Positions 31,293 to 43,862 of a DNA stretch of 64,000 nt are shown here, piece by piece. How positions within the stretch are numbered: position 1 is the stretch's first letter; each line of letters starts with the position of its first letter. Origin of the DNA: Telopea speciosissima (taxonomy: Eukaryota > Streptophyta > Magnoliopsida > Proteales > Proteaceae); contig NC_057926.1 of the NCBI RefSeq assembly GCF_018873765.1, positions 53,395,378-53,459,377 of the forward strand, read 5' to 3'. The notes under the pieces are model-generated. The model saw only the letters and a list, made by a program, of their open reading frames with translations, made no database searches and was not told where the DNA came from. Both the position numbers and the translations under genes were made by a program.

Positions 31293-33338
31293 TAGGAGAA
31301 TACTTCTTTTTCTTCTTCTGTTTAGAAAATTAGACCTTGTGGGAGAATTGAAATTATAAGCACATCTCCAAGTACATAGATTCTAAGGCAATTTGCATTT
31401 GTTTAGGGTTTCTCTTGGTAGAAGGTCAAATAAGTGATAAGATATACATATATATAACCTAGTTTTGGTCATGAATTTAAGAGGAAGGACAGTGACAAAC
31501 AAACCATATCTATCTACTGGTGAGTTTGAGTCTCTCTTTTTATTGATGAAATTTATTACTGTATTAATGTGGCAATTAAGCTTACCACTACAAGTGTACT
31601 GTAAAATTTTATCGACCAAAACCAAGTTATAAATGATTGTTGTAGGCAGTGATGGATCAATCATGTATTCTCCACTACAAGTTGTGGTTAATTAATTGTA
31701 CCATTGTAGAACTAATGTAAATGAATATCTTAATTTGTTGTTTACTTTCACAAGTATTTACCTCTTTCTCTTTCTCTTTCTGATATTGGTTCTTTGAAAA
31801 ACCAAAAGAAATCTATTTAGCTTTTATTTTCTAATAAATTTTTGTCATTTAAGTTAAAGATTCAGTTGTCAGGCAAAGATGACAAGAATTGAGAATATGT
31901 CTAGAAATGTATCCAATCCAGTTAAAAATAGATATATGGACAAATAGATCTATGCAGAGACACATGAATATTGGATGCATTAATTAGGGTTTATAAATAA
32001 ATAATGTCTGTTATAATTAGTAAAATATCATCAGCTCCACTTAAAAAATCAATTTGTAAGACAATGCATGGTATATGTACAATTTTTTGTTGGTCTTGAG
32101 TATGAAAATGAAAATACGTACGAAGTTGGAAATTACCGAATTGGATACGAGTTGAAAGTCATGCTAAGTTCTACCAAACATTCAATTTAAAGCAAAGAAT
32201 TTCCAAGAAGATACAGAATTATAATATGAATGCAAATTCCTATATATTTTCGCTGATTGGCGTATGTGATTCAATCTTCCAACTACTGAATGTTCATGAG
32301 ATATTTTGACTAAGTACCACAAATATTTACGCAACCTAGAGATATTGAATCTGCCAACATTTCAATGTATCTAGTTAACCTTTCTCTATTTAAAATGAAA
32401 ATAAAAATCCAAGGGGGAAAACCCAACTCACCATTTCGAAATAGATGAAGAGGGATACAAGAACCATGCAAATATTTCTTAGCTCACTGAATGAAAAGAA
32501 ATTGAGATGGATGGATTTGTTTTGAGTCAATTCAAAATCTGTTTAGAGGCATTGTTTGTTCAAATTGAACCTAACTTGAAAGAACTTGCCATCCAACTTA
32601 AAAGAGCCAAGAGCAGTCGTCAATTCCTATTAAATTGGTCAAGTACACTACTAGAAGGTCTTTTGTGGCATGATTTTCCCAAGTCAAGGCTCACCAGATA
32701 GCCCACCGCTCGGTCCAAACATAAATATTATAGCTAACAAGGGGACTCAGATCAATAAAACTTCCAGCTATGGTGGGTGAGGGGACCAATTCTCCAGCTT
32801 TTGATAGACTCAAGTGAAAATTTTGGAATCTTGCAGCATAACAATGAATTTTATTGATCAGAAACTATAATCAATCTGTTACATTCATTAACAAAAATAG
32901 TTGAATTCTACAGAAAAAGGGGAAGAAAGCCCTATACTTGCAAGAAAAAGGAACTATAAGACGAGCTAGGAAGAAACCAAAAGCGCTATCAAATTGCAGT
33001 CTTTAGGGCTCAAAGTAACCTTCAATCTATATGGCTAGTCCCGTGAGACCTGTGTGAGTAGTTTGAGAACCATCTATACCAATATATTAATATGACTATC
33101 AAGCCCACTAGTTGAACCTGGCCCAGTCAGGGCTAGAATGGGTGGGTTGGAGTTTCAGGCCTAATGGATCATGATGGGGCCAAGGCCTGTGAATCCTTTC
33201 CCGTGCTTCTTGTCACATATCCTTGTGTCAAAGTGTTCCAAAAAAAAAAAAATTTGTATCAAAATTTGCAATTTTTTTTTTTTTTGTTGTTGTTGGTAGA
33301 TAAGAAAAGAAACAATCGCAAACGTCCGCATGAGCAAA
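31293..33338. other. intergenic downstream of MYB
   Basis: No gene is supported. A word CACTACTAGAAGGTCTTTTG at about 32,645 resembles a CACTA transposon terminus but no partner end was found. Confidence 0.4.
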
Positions 33339-33349
33339 TCTAACAACAT

Positions 33350-33810
33350 TCTTGGTGTTATTGGTGAAGCCTGATCTCAGTTCTAATCTAGAAAATACTG
33401 TGGTGACTCTTCGGCGGGTCGTTTCGCCTTCGAAATGCGCTAGAAGGGCCAAAAAGTGCATACATCAATGCCTAAGACGCTGAATCCTGGAGAGCACATC
33501 GAGGGCTTCAATTTGATATGCATTTTGCCCTATGTTAGTTCAGATCGAACCGGGTGGGTTTCTGAGGACAGTTTTGTACTTTCTAGGGTTAGGGTTTTCC
33601 TATATATTGTTGTTATCACTTTGAGAGATGAAAGAGAGGGTTTGTATTTGCTTCACAGAAATAGTGGATTTGTACACTTGCTGGGCCGTGAATGTAGCCT
33701 TCTTTCTTGATGGTAAACCATGTAAAATCTTGTCTTGTGTGTGTTTAATTTCTCTTTCCCTTTTTATTTCTTCTACAAAAACAATTTTACATGCCCAGGG
33801 GTATTATCAC
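33350..33810 (+). mobile_element. LTR-like remnant, copy 2
   Basis: Homologous to 25,629-26,080, with the same order of blocks (TTGGTGAAGCC, GGGTCGTTTCGCC, TTGTACTTTCTAGGGTTAGG, CACTTTGAGAGATG, AACCATGTAAAATCTTGTCT, TTCTTCTACAAA). The two copies diverge strongly, so they are old independent insertions. No internal domain is attached. Confidence 0.5.
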
Positions 33811-33970
33811 AACTCACAAAGTCACAAGGATTCGATCTCTTTCCTAGAGATAGAACTGAAACCATCCAAGAAAGGAAGGGAATCGAGGGCCATCGACTAA
33901 ACTCGCTTGAAGATAAAACTAGGTTTTGACATTTTCCCAGTAAAGATAGCAGCATTTGTGGCATCCCAAA

Positions 33971-34315
33971 TAGGGATATAAACGGATCGGATTTAGCTCG
34001 GATATGGATCAGATGTGATCGGATCTGAATATTCCCTGGCCGAATACGTATACCTCTAAACAGATTCGAATGGATTTGGATGCAGATCTTATTTGGATTT
34101 TCGACCATTCGGTTATATCTCTGCCTCGTGTAACCTGGACCTTCCTCCCCCTAACGGATACATGCCCTGTTGAATCTTCAAAAAACCATCAAAATCACTA
34201 TTTACTTAATTTTTTATTATTAAGTATTCGGAATTTTTTTTTTCGGACGGATTTTTTTTCGAATATCTCTAAATGGATAAGGATGCCAATTTTCGGTTAT
34301 CCATTTACATCCCTA
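33971..34315. mobile_element. hAT-like MITE (TAGGGGTGTAAA family), copy 2
   Basis: The ends TAGGGATATAAACGGATCGG and CCATTTACATCCCTA are inverted. The flanking octamers ATCCCAAA and CTCCGAAA match at 6 of 8. The interior is more decayed than in the other two copies. Confidence 0.65.
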
Positions 34316-34797
34316 CTCCGAAATAGTCTAATTATTATTAATTTCTCTGTTATTTGGTGACGTAGAGAAATTCCAAATTATAGGTTAGATTGGATTGCAC
34401 TCAAATCTCTTGGACAGGTAGACCTCAGTGTGGTCCCTTTCTCACATCTTGAGTTTCATTCCAATGTAGGTTGCTAAGTGGCAAAATACATAGATATGAG
34501 GGTTTGAATGGAATTTGACAGAAATTTGACTTATGGGCAATTAATATGGCTAAAATGACAAGATACAATTATACTGCAAATGAGGAGCCAAGTACAGAAA
34601 GGACCACTTAACTTTGGGTTTTTTGAAGATTTTTTTACTTATGTGTGAGATTCTTTCACCACACAAAAGGACTCAAACTCATAATGGGGCTTACAAAGCA
34701 TTATTAAATATTAAAAGTAGAAATCAAAATACTAACTCTTTCTCAAAACAAATTACAAATATAAGAAAGGGAAGGAGGGAGAGAGACCCACATTGGG
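34316..34797. other. intergenic, nothing recognised
   Basis: No gene is supported. It includes the 8-bp target duplicate ACATTGGG (34,790-34,797) of the next element. Confidence 0.4.
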
Positions 34798-35062
34798 TAG
34801 GGGTGTAAATGAATAGCCGAAATCCATTTCCATATCCGTGTTCGTATCCATTTAGTGCTATCCGAATCCGTTCGAAAGCTAAACGGATGCGGATACGGAT
34901 AGGCTATAGTTATCCAAAAAGCTATATTTACATGTAAATAGATAAAATATTCGATCTGTATCCGTGTTAATATCTAGCATTATCCAAATCCATCAAAAAA
35001 CTAATCGGATGCGGATAGGATATAACACTATCCGATCCAAATTTGATCAGTTTACATCCCCA
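34798..35062. mobile_element. hAT-like MITE (TAGGGGTGTAAA family), copy 3
   Basis: The 265-bp element runs from TAGGGGTGTAAATGAATAG to AGTTTACATCCCCA and has perfect 8-bp duplicates ACATTGGG on both sides (34,790-34,797; 35,063-35,070). The 8-bp length and the TAGGGGTG ends indicate hAT superfamily mobilisation. The interior has opposing CGGATGCGGATACGGATA and TATCCGTGTTCGTATCC words and a central ATTTACATGTAAAT. Confidence 0.88.
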
Positions 35063-35070
35063 ACATTGGG

Positions 35071-36840
35071 GTGGGGGATTGAGGAGGGAGACATTGAAAA
35101 GGAGGGGAAGATGCAACGAGAGATTGTGAAAGAATGATGGGCATTAGATTCCCATCACATCATCACCAGTCCAGACGATATCTTCTCTATCCAATGGTCA
35201 CAATTGCTATGACATCTAGCTCCACAATGAGGGTGGCAGGAGTGGTGAGAATGAACTTTTCTTTATAAAATGTGAAAAACCAATTATAAAATATGAAAGT
35301 TATTGTATAGTAACAAATTTTTTAATGTTATACTTGATAGACGATGTCTTAATTGATTGTGATTTTCCTTTGATTGAATGAATAGAAGATTACAGAATAT
35401 ATAGTGTGATGGTTTACAAGTATAGCACATCCTATGTTTGAAATATACAATTGGTACAATAGATTCTTATCAAGAGCTGAGGTGGAAGGATAGAACCAAA
35501 TATTGGGTTCCCAAATTTAGGAGGGAATCCAATATTTGATCAATAATACATAACTTATACATCATGTATAAATCCCTGGCCTCCTTTAACTCTGCTTAAT
35601 TCAATGTTCAACTCCGTTGTCCGAGATTTCTTATGAGATTCAATTACAAAAAAAAAAAAAAAAAAAAATGATTGGTCATCGCTTTCGATAGCCAAAAAGC
35701 TTGCCAATATTGAAGTCTGTCCATGGAGAAGAAGAGATAGAAAGATAGACAAAGAGACAAAGAGCTATTACAGAATAAAAGCTTCTTTTTCTTCTAATCC
35801 AGATGGATAAAATTATCCAGGTAAAGCTATTCAGATGGATACAGATATGCAGATGGAGGCGGCTATCCAGATGAAGGAAGCTATACAGGTGGAGAAGGTG
35901 CATAGTTGTTAAGATTGATAGTTTTGGTTGGCTGGATCCCAATTAGGAGTGATTTCTTAATAGGCAAAATGGACTTCAGTTACCCACCTAAAGTGTAAAA
36001 TATTGAATGAGCCTATTAGTAACAATGCACATAAATTACGAATTAGGATCCTCTCCAATGACATTTACCCCTAATGAGAGCAAGAAAAAAACACTGCACA
36101 ATTGACATAAAAAAGAACTCATCCATCATGATAATAAAGAGTGTCAAAAGGAGAGAGAATGTGTATCTATGAAGAGAATACACAAACCGTATATATAAAG
36201 TTTTTCCCTTTATAAGAACAAGAAAAACCCCGTCCTGAGTCTAAATCTTGGACTCTGGGTTGCCATTCCTTAGCTAGCCAGCTGCTTACTTTGTAAACTA
36301 CTATATTTATATCACATTATCACTAACTTCCAATGGATGGCCGCCCAAGGTAACCCAAAAGCACATGTAGGTTGTTGAAAGTTGCACCCACGTTCATGAT
36401 TTGGGATCCCATGTTCCATTAAACAACAACACCAATTATTATTGTTATTATTATCTATCAAACACCTACCTCATAAGATTTTATAGATTATTATACTTCT
36501 TCTACCAATAAATATTGATTTTCATTCAAAGACTGGATGGACCAATTGATAAACCCGGCTTGTTTTGTGTTATGCTATGGTTAAACCAGGGGTGGGTTGG
36601 GTTGGCGCCGACACTAGGTCATCCAAAACAAAATCTGACCAACCAATGGACGGTCAGGATCAATCTTCAACTTGCATAATAACGATAAAAGAATTTAAAA
36701 AGTAACTGAATCAACTACTACATTGTTCTCCCGCGAAAACTTTACAGCTTCTGGTCTCGCAATGAGGTGCTGTCTTCCAATTCATAATATTCTGAATCCA
36801 ACTGTAAACTTCTTTTGCTTTTTTAAAAACTCTTTACTTT
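35071..36840. other. intergenic upstream of the U-box gene
   Basis: No gene is supported. An A run lies at 35,647-35,668. About 35,800-35,900 contains repeated CAGATGGA / ATCCAG words (an imperfect 15-18-bp tandem motif). Confidence 0.4.
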
Positions 36841-36927
36841 TTGTTCTTTAGATATTATTTTCTACTTCGTTCCGAGAATCTCGGCTTCGTCTCTCTTCCT
36901 CTTCTTCTCCTCTCTCTCAATCGATCA

Positions 36928-37116
36928 ATGATCGATTGGAATTCGCAGCCCACGATGGCATTTGATAATAATAATTTTATTATCAGAAGATTTGATTATT
37001 ATTATCAACCCAAGGGACCATCACTGCTACTGCTTCTTCTGCTACTTTCTTTCCTCTGCCCCTGCCCGAGGAGGAGGAAGAGGCAGAGTGAGTCATCGAT
37101 CTCGCAATGGCTATAG
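36928..37116 (+). promoter_or_regulatory. upstream ORF overlapping the U-box gene start
   Basis: A 62-codon frame beginning at ATG 36,928 runs in a different frame and ends at 37,116, ten bases past the U-box gene ATG at 37,107. A second in-frame ATG (36,955, CACGATGG context) is present. The peptide has a Leu-rich hydrophobic stretch ([15 protein letters not shown]) and a basic tail. If this leader is unspliced, ribosomes starting here would bypass the main start, implying translational dampening. An unseen leader intron would remove this effect. Confidence 0.45.
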
Positions 37117-39321
37117 CCGGAAGAGAGATTGATGGCTCTGGTCAGCGTCTGCTGAACCTAGTTTACGATATCGGAAGGATCGGTGGATTTGGAGACGTTT
37201 ACAAGAGAGAATGCTCCGATCTCTGCCGTAAAATTGCGCTTCTCTCTCATTTGTTTGAGGAGATCAGGGACTTCAAGGATGATACAGATGATGCCCATTC
37301 CTTCGATTCCTTGTCGTCGCCGTCTTCTTCTTTGAGAGATCTACTGGCAGTGGTTCGTGCCGCTAAGCGGCTCATTCTCGTTGCACGGAATTATGACTCC
37401 AAAACCTCTCCTGTGAGTTCTTTAATTTCCTTGATTTCAGTTTGAAAATTATTGGGTGTTTTCCACTCCAATGTTAAGAGATTTCAGAATACTTCGATAA
37501 AAGGAAATTCATGATAAAGCTTTTTGTTGTTTGATTTAGGATCTAGCTGGCAAGAGAATTTCCTTCCAATTTCAATGTATAACATGGAAGTTGGATAGAG
37601 CATTGGGTAACATACCATATGATCATTTCGACATATCTGATGAGGTTCAGGAACAAGTAAGAGTTCTGCAATATATGATGCCTTTGACTTAACTGAAGTA
37701 TTGCCTAACAGTGTCTCTTTCACTAGGTTGAATTGGTTCGGGCACAGTTGAGAAGAGCAGCGGAAAGGAATGGATCTCTGAATTCAAAAATAGTCTCTCG
37801 TGCCTTATCCGATCCACTTGACAAAGAGACCAGAATACCAGATTCAGGTAACAGGGTAATTCGAAGCTTGCATGTTGAGAACATAGGTAATAATGAACCT
37901 CAAGAACTGGTGGACATCGCTCCAAAAGTTAATGGTAAGATGGGGCATAATAGGAAACAGATGATACATGAATTGGAAAGATCGAAGAGCCTCTCTGACT
38001 CAGACAAGGAAGATGTCATTGCCACCAAGAGTTCTGCGGAAACTAAGAAGCCTGACTCTGTAGTTATTCCTGATGATTTCCGATGCCCTATATCCCTTGA
38101 ATTGATGAGAGATCCTGTAATTGTAGCCACCGGCCAGGTACCATTTACTGTCTCACATCCCACTCAATATTTCTGCATTCTAACAAGCTTTTTAATAAGA
38201 AACTTTGAAACTGAACTCCTTGCTTGATCTTTTATTCCCTGGATTTGCAGACTTATGAGAGGTCATATATACAGAGATGGATAGATTGTGGCAACTTAAC
38301 ATGCCCAAAAACTCAGCAGAAGCTTCATAATTTGACACTAACCCCAAATTATGTATTGAGAAGTCTAATAGCACAGTGGTGTGTGAAGAACAATATTGAG
38401 ATGTCAATGGGATTAGTAACTGGTAGGATTAGAAAGAATGATGGTTCATTTCAGGATGTTGGTGGGGACAAAGAAGCCATCAATGCTTTGGTCCGTAAGC
38501 TTTCAAGTCAGTCCATTGTGGATCAAAGGAGTGCTGCAACTGAAATCCGTTCGCTCTCCAAAAGAAGCACAGAGAATCGGATACTGATAGCAGAAGCTGG
38601 TGCTATTCCACTTCTAGTCAACCTGCTAACCACGGATGATGTGAGAACACAAGAAAATGCGGTGACTTCCATCCTCAACCTCTCTATATATGAGAATAAT
38701 AAGCAACTCATAATGCTGGCAGGTGCAGTTCCCTCAATTGTCCAAGTCCTCAGGACTGGAAGCATGGAAGCCAGGGAGAATGCTGCAGCAACTCTTTTTA
38801 GCCTGTCTCTTGTAGATGAGAACAAGATAATAATTGGGGCATCTGGGGCAATAGCAGCTTTAATAGAATTGCTTCTAAATGGAAGCACAAGAGGGAAGAA
38901 AGATGCTGCTACAGCGCTATTCAACTTGTGCATTCATCAGGGTAACAAAGGTCGGGCAGTGAGGGGTGGAATCGTTGTGCCATTGAAGCGGATGCTTACG
39001 GACTCCAGCAGCTGTATGGTTAGTGAAGCTCTCACAATATTGTCAGTTCTTGTCAGCAACCAAGACTGTAAGGTTGCCGTAGCAAAGGCCAGCATCATTC
39101 CTGTTTTGATAGACCTGTTGAGGAAAGGCATGCCCAGAAACAAGGAGAATGCTGCAGCCATCCTACTTTCTTTGTGCAAAAAAAATGCTGAGAACCTTGG
39201 ATGTATTGCAAGGCTTGGTGCTTATATACCTTTGAGCGAGCTAGCTAAGAGTGGCACTGATAGAGCCAAAAGAAAGGCCACTTCACTGTTGGACCATCTC
39301 CGGAAATCGCAGTTGCTGTAA
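37107..39321 (+). CDS. plant U-box E3 ubiquitin ligase with ARM repeats (PUB10/11-like)
   Basis: Four exons, all in phase 0: 37,107-37,412, 37,540-37,656, 37,727-38,137 and 38,251-39,321, giving 634 residues, normal for the class. The U-box N-terminal domain covers residues ~10-200 ([28 protein letters not shown]). A charged linker follows ([17 protein letters not shown]). The U-box starts at ~255 ([20 protein letters not shown]) and is split by the last intron after ATGQ, resuming [19 protein letters not shown]. Armadillo repeats fill ~345-634, with typical blocks [43 protein letters not shown] and [12 protein letters not shown]. The ending is [11 protein letters not shown]. The U-box recruits E2 and the ARM repeats bind substrates; relatives act in immune and hormone signalling in the cytosol and nucleus. 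The exact target is unknown. The reading frame is intact. A uORF overlaps the start. Confidence 0.94.
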
Positions 39322-42300
39322 GGGTGTGGTAGCACTGCAAGGATTCAATTCATTTCTTTACAGTTCTATCAGGGGAATTTTTTTTTTTTATACGGTATCC
39401 TTCTACGGGTTTGAAAAGTGTAGAAAATAACAAGATGGAAAGAACTCGTTCTTATTGTTTCTTGTGTATTTGTTATCTTTCTTTTGCATGTGTGAAAAAA
39501 TCATTCATTTGTTGCTTGTTATCCGGCCAACCAAGAATCCTTCTTTCTTTTCTTTTCTTTAGATGTTTCACCTTAATATGATCCTTTTAGCGATTGAATC
39601 GATTGACATTGCTAATTTTTTTTATTTTTTTTTTAATTATTTAGATTCATGTACAGATGAAAAGGTTTTAGTCGTTATCCATTACAAAAGTGCTTTTTGC
39701 AGATAAGATCGAATTCCTACCATCTTCTAATCTGGTAAGCAATGGACAAAGTCATTTGGACATTTATTAATCATTTTTTCTATCTCCTATTCTAATTTTT
39801 TTTGGGGGGGGGGGGGGGGGGTTGGGTTCCAAATGACCATAATTCATTTCAGAGCTATGAACCAATCAGTTGGAATTTTCAGTCTGTTTCTACCTATCCA
39901 TATCATAAAGTTGAATTATGAACATTGTGTGTTCATGAAACTGGCAAGTATACCTTGAACCCCTCCTTTTATTTGAATTGCCAACCTAATTCTTAAGCTG
40001 TGATTTCATTTTGAAGTTGGTGGGATCTTGAGACCTGTGAGCACAATGATACATGAAGTCTACAAAGATTACTGTGAAATGAAACTGGAATTATTTTCAC
40101 CCTGTAGATACTGTGTATTGTATTCCACAATACTGTGGAAACAAAATGTTGTTCAAGGGAAATCTAGGTATTGCTTATATAAAATATTAATGAGCTAAAA
40201 ATGGGGATAGCTATTCCTTGAGTCTTCCTTATATACAAGGACCCTTCCCTTGAACTCTGTCTAGGTAATTCGCAGAATGTTTACAGAGTTGCTGAACTAT
40301 GAAATCCACACATATATTTGTTAATCACTCTAAGTACTTTAATTTCCAGTTGAGACACATGTAATTGAAAGTAGAATATGTCCTTCCATTGAAGAATTAT
40401 CTTCCAGGAAATGCAATTGAGTTCCAAGAAATCTCACCATAGAAGGTGGGAAATGGTAAACCACTATTTCAGCAAAATTCATCAATCTCAGAGGATAAAT
40501 TGCATAAAATGACCATTAGGATATTACTGTACCTACGGTCCTTTAGCTTCAGACATATATTCCAAAGGCTGGTTGAGTGTAGTTTTCTGTGACAAAATGA
40601 TTGTCTTTGCCTTCTCTTCCTACTATTCTACTAGCATTGGTCAATAGGGGCAGTGTTTCTATCTCAATGGAATTGTCTAATTTTTTCAGCCTTTTGGACG
40701 TTGTAATTCTGTGGAATGAATACTAGCAGAACAAGAGACTTAGAGAAGTAATTGAGACCTCTTCGGCAATAAATATGAATCATGTTCTCTGCCTCTCTTA
40801 CCACTAGCGCAACCATCTTCTTCTTCTTCAGGCTATAAATCTACTAATGCAACCAGAATTGGTGAGTCTCTTGTTAAAAATTATGTAGGGTTGGTTTATT
40901 TTTTTATGATTGGCATTGCTGAGCATCACTCTTTCATGTTCATGAACCTTTTGACATTGATTCATCAATAACTATGTCAACACAAATTTCTCCAATCTAG
41001 TGATGCCAAGGAAGCCTAGCCTCTCACTTTCCATCACGTTGGGCTTTTTGCAGATCTATTGAGTCAAAGAAGAAGGAGAGAGAGGGGGGGGGGGGGGTGG
41101 TCTAGCTAGCAGAACACTTCACGGTTAAATGCAGCTTTCAAAGTATCTCTAATGAAGCAATTTGCCTTTGCTTTTTTTGTTTTTTTCTAAGAGAACTTGC
41201 AAAGTCACTAGCATTAGTTGAACAGAGTATCAAGAACCATTGGTTGGTTACTTTAGAATTGAAATTTCACCTCCTCTAATGAAAAACCCCAAAGATTTGA
41301 AATTTACGAGGAAAACGTGGCCTATATTATCTCTTTTCACATTTACTAAGAGAATCTCAAAAGTTTATTTGGCAGGTCAATAAGAAACTGGTAAGAAAGG
41401 CCCAAAAGATGGTGCATTCAAAATCATGTTCTTGGATCTGAATCACTTTAAAAAATTTCTTGTTAGAAAGAATGAAAGAACCCTTTTAGTAGCTGAGCTA
41501 GGATCAGAAAAAGTATAAAGCTTGACCACGAGGTTGAAGTTACAACTACTAGTCCGGTCAAAATATATACGATAACCATTGAAGAATTTGATTTTTCTGA
41601 ACAGGCCGATTTGTCGACTACAAAATGTCCAGTGTTTTTTGTGGGATTTTAGCACCCAAAAAAAAAAAAAAAAAAAGGATTAGTTTTTGGGAAAACTATA
41701 AGATTACTTAGCTTTGGTTACAGATACTACCCAAAAGAGAACCATTGGTCGAGGAAAGCATCGCTACATATCTGGGCTCTCACTTCTATCCCAATCTCCA
41801 CCGTCTGCCCCACCTCCGCCCCCTATTCTTCCTCCCCAAAATGCCAACCTCTACAACTCTCTACCCACTTGCCCCCTCCCTCTGCACCCACCTCCCTCCC
41901 TCCAGCAATCACCGGCACTCATCTTCAATGCTGGCGGCTACACCGAAAACCTCTTCCTTGACTTCAACAATGGGTCATCCCTTTCTTAGTCATGTTCCTC
42001 TTAATAAAAGTTCCTTGCCAGATCCTTAGGCCGACCGATAGACCCGCTTCTCTCAACCCATGGTAATATATAGAATCTCTTCATTTACTCCATCTGACCC
42101 TCCGATTTGACTCCAGAATAATATTTCGGATATTGAATAATAGAGGGTAGGAGTTTATTTTATTTATTTTAAACTCGAATTTTCTCTTGGATGCGGGCTG
42201 GTCCCTAAAATTTTATTAAAAATCAAATAGAATCAATGAAAGAAAAAACAAGAGAGGGACATACCCGTCTTACCCCAACCCGAGTGCATAATTAAAGACT

Positions 42301-43610
42301 CACAAATACTCAATGATGAGGCTCACTCCCTTACAAAACCCCACCAAAGAATTACTTTCTCAGAATTGGGATCCCAATTGAATCCTCACATGTGATGCGA
42401 TTAATAATGAACTCTGAGTCCACTCATAATGTCAGATCACTATTGGTGAAAAGATTTTTTTTTTTTTTTTTTGGCTATGAGTGGAGGATGTTGAAAACAA
42501 ATTCTAACACAATGCAGAAAAGAATGAAAATCGCAAACAATAATCGTACAATGAACACAAGGATTTTCATAGGCCAGGCTTCGAGGCCTGCGATCACGTA
42601 ATGATTTTTCAAAATCAACCTACAAGACTAAACAACGGAGTACAAGACATTGTACCCCACATAGAAGAAAAACTTTGTCAACCCTGGACCTTAATACCAA
42701 TTCCCAAAACCCTATTTTGGAAGCATCTATTAATGCTTTTTTATCTTCATTTTGTTTATTAATTTTCTATTTTTATAGTTAATAAGATAACCGATAAATA
42801 ATGAAACTTATCTCTAGTAGTTGAATTTACAAGATTTTTGGATAAAAATTTCAAACAACAAAGATTTGTGACAATATATGGTTCTTCTTTCCGATTCCAT
42901 TTTCTAGGGTTTCAATTGATTACAATGGATTCTAAATCAATAGAGGTTGATACCGTGTTCGATTCTGGGTTTTATAACCTTTGTTTGATAGGATGCATGA
43001 TCCTAGACAGTCAGTTTATTTTGCTACACAGGTGTTGGTTGGCCTCTAAGTTTTAATCTAACCATTAACTGGGAAAGCACCACTTGACATGGTGGTGACT
43101 ATCAATGCAATAGAATGCTGGCCTAAGTCTAAGGAGAGCTGGCTTGTTCGATTCTTGGCCTATGGGCTCTCGGTAAGATCTATCCAAAAAATATTCTAAC
43201 CATGAATATATTTATTTATACAGGAATTGCCCTCCTTCGTTCCAAATGTAGGGAACATCTTCTTTGTCCTGTAGTTCAATACCTTTCGTCTAAATTAATA
43301 CACATAAGTATATATAAGAATATATATTTTTTAAATAATTTCTCATAAGGTCAATACCGTCATATTCATATTTCTTTTTATTTTCTTTATAATACCTTGC
43401 AAAACTTTAACATAAAAAAAAAGATAAAGTTAATGCCTGTGAAGGGTGATTTTTGGTTGCTTCTGCTGCTCTGTATTTCATTTGGCGAAACTGACCTCTT
43501 TCATTCCTATGCGTTTGCCTTATTCACTTAATTTGTCATTTTATGTGGAGATGCTTATCTACTCTGCTTTCAGTTTGGCGAAACTAAGATTAGTTTGGAA
43601 ACTGACCTCT
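39322..43610. other. intergenic, low-complexity tracts
   Basis: No gene is supported over 4.3 kb. Homopolymers: G run at 39,805-39,822, G run at 41,085-41,097, A run at 41,658-41,676, T run at 42,457-42,472. A Pro/Ser-rich open frame at 41,714-41,989 lacks any recognisable domain or gene structure. Confidence 0.45.
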
Positions 43611-43616
43611 TTCATG

Positions 43617-43862
43617 ATCAGGGTTTTAGTAATCGGATCGGTGTCGGTATCATACCGATATGATATTGACCCAGATCGGCCTGTATTGGTTTGGATTGGA
43701 TGGTTTTATCCCTAACTTTCAATAAAAAATTAATTTTATTTATATTTTACCCTTAGTTAGTACCCCTGGATCGGTATCATATCGAGCAGGAATAAACATC
43801 GATCTCCATCGATACCGATATGAATCAATTGACCTGAAATACCGATTCCTCAAACCATGATT
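43617..43862. mobile_element. inverted-repeat element, probable MITE
   Basis: The left end ATCAGGGTTTTAGTAATCGG and the complement of the right end (ATCATGGTTTGAGGAATCGG) match. The interior holds opposing GGTATCATACCGATATG and ATACCGATATGAATC words. No certain target duplication was found. Confidence 0.6.

Noticed and set aside
32640-32705. CACTACTAGAAGG as the end of a CACTA transposon
   Set aside because: No inverted partner end, 3-bp duplication or subterminal repeats were found nearby.
41714-42029. Two overlapping Pro/Ser-rich frames that look like a small proline-rich protein
   Set aside because: No signal peptide, repeats or splice context, and C-rich composition explains the openness.
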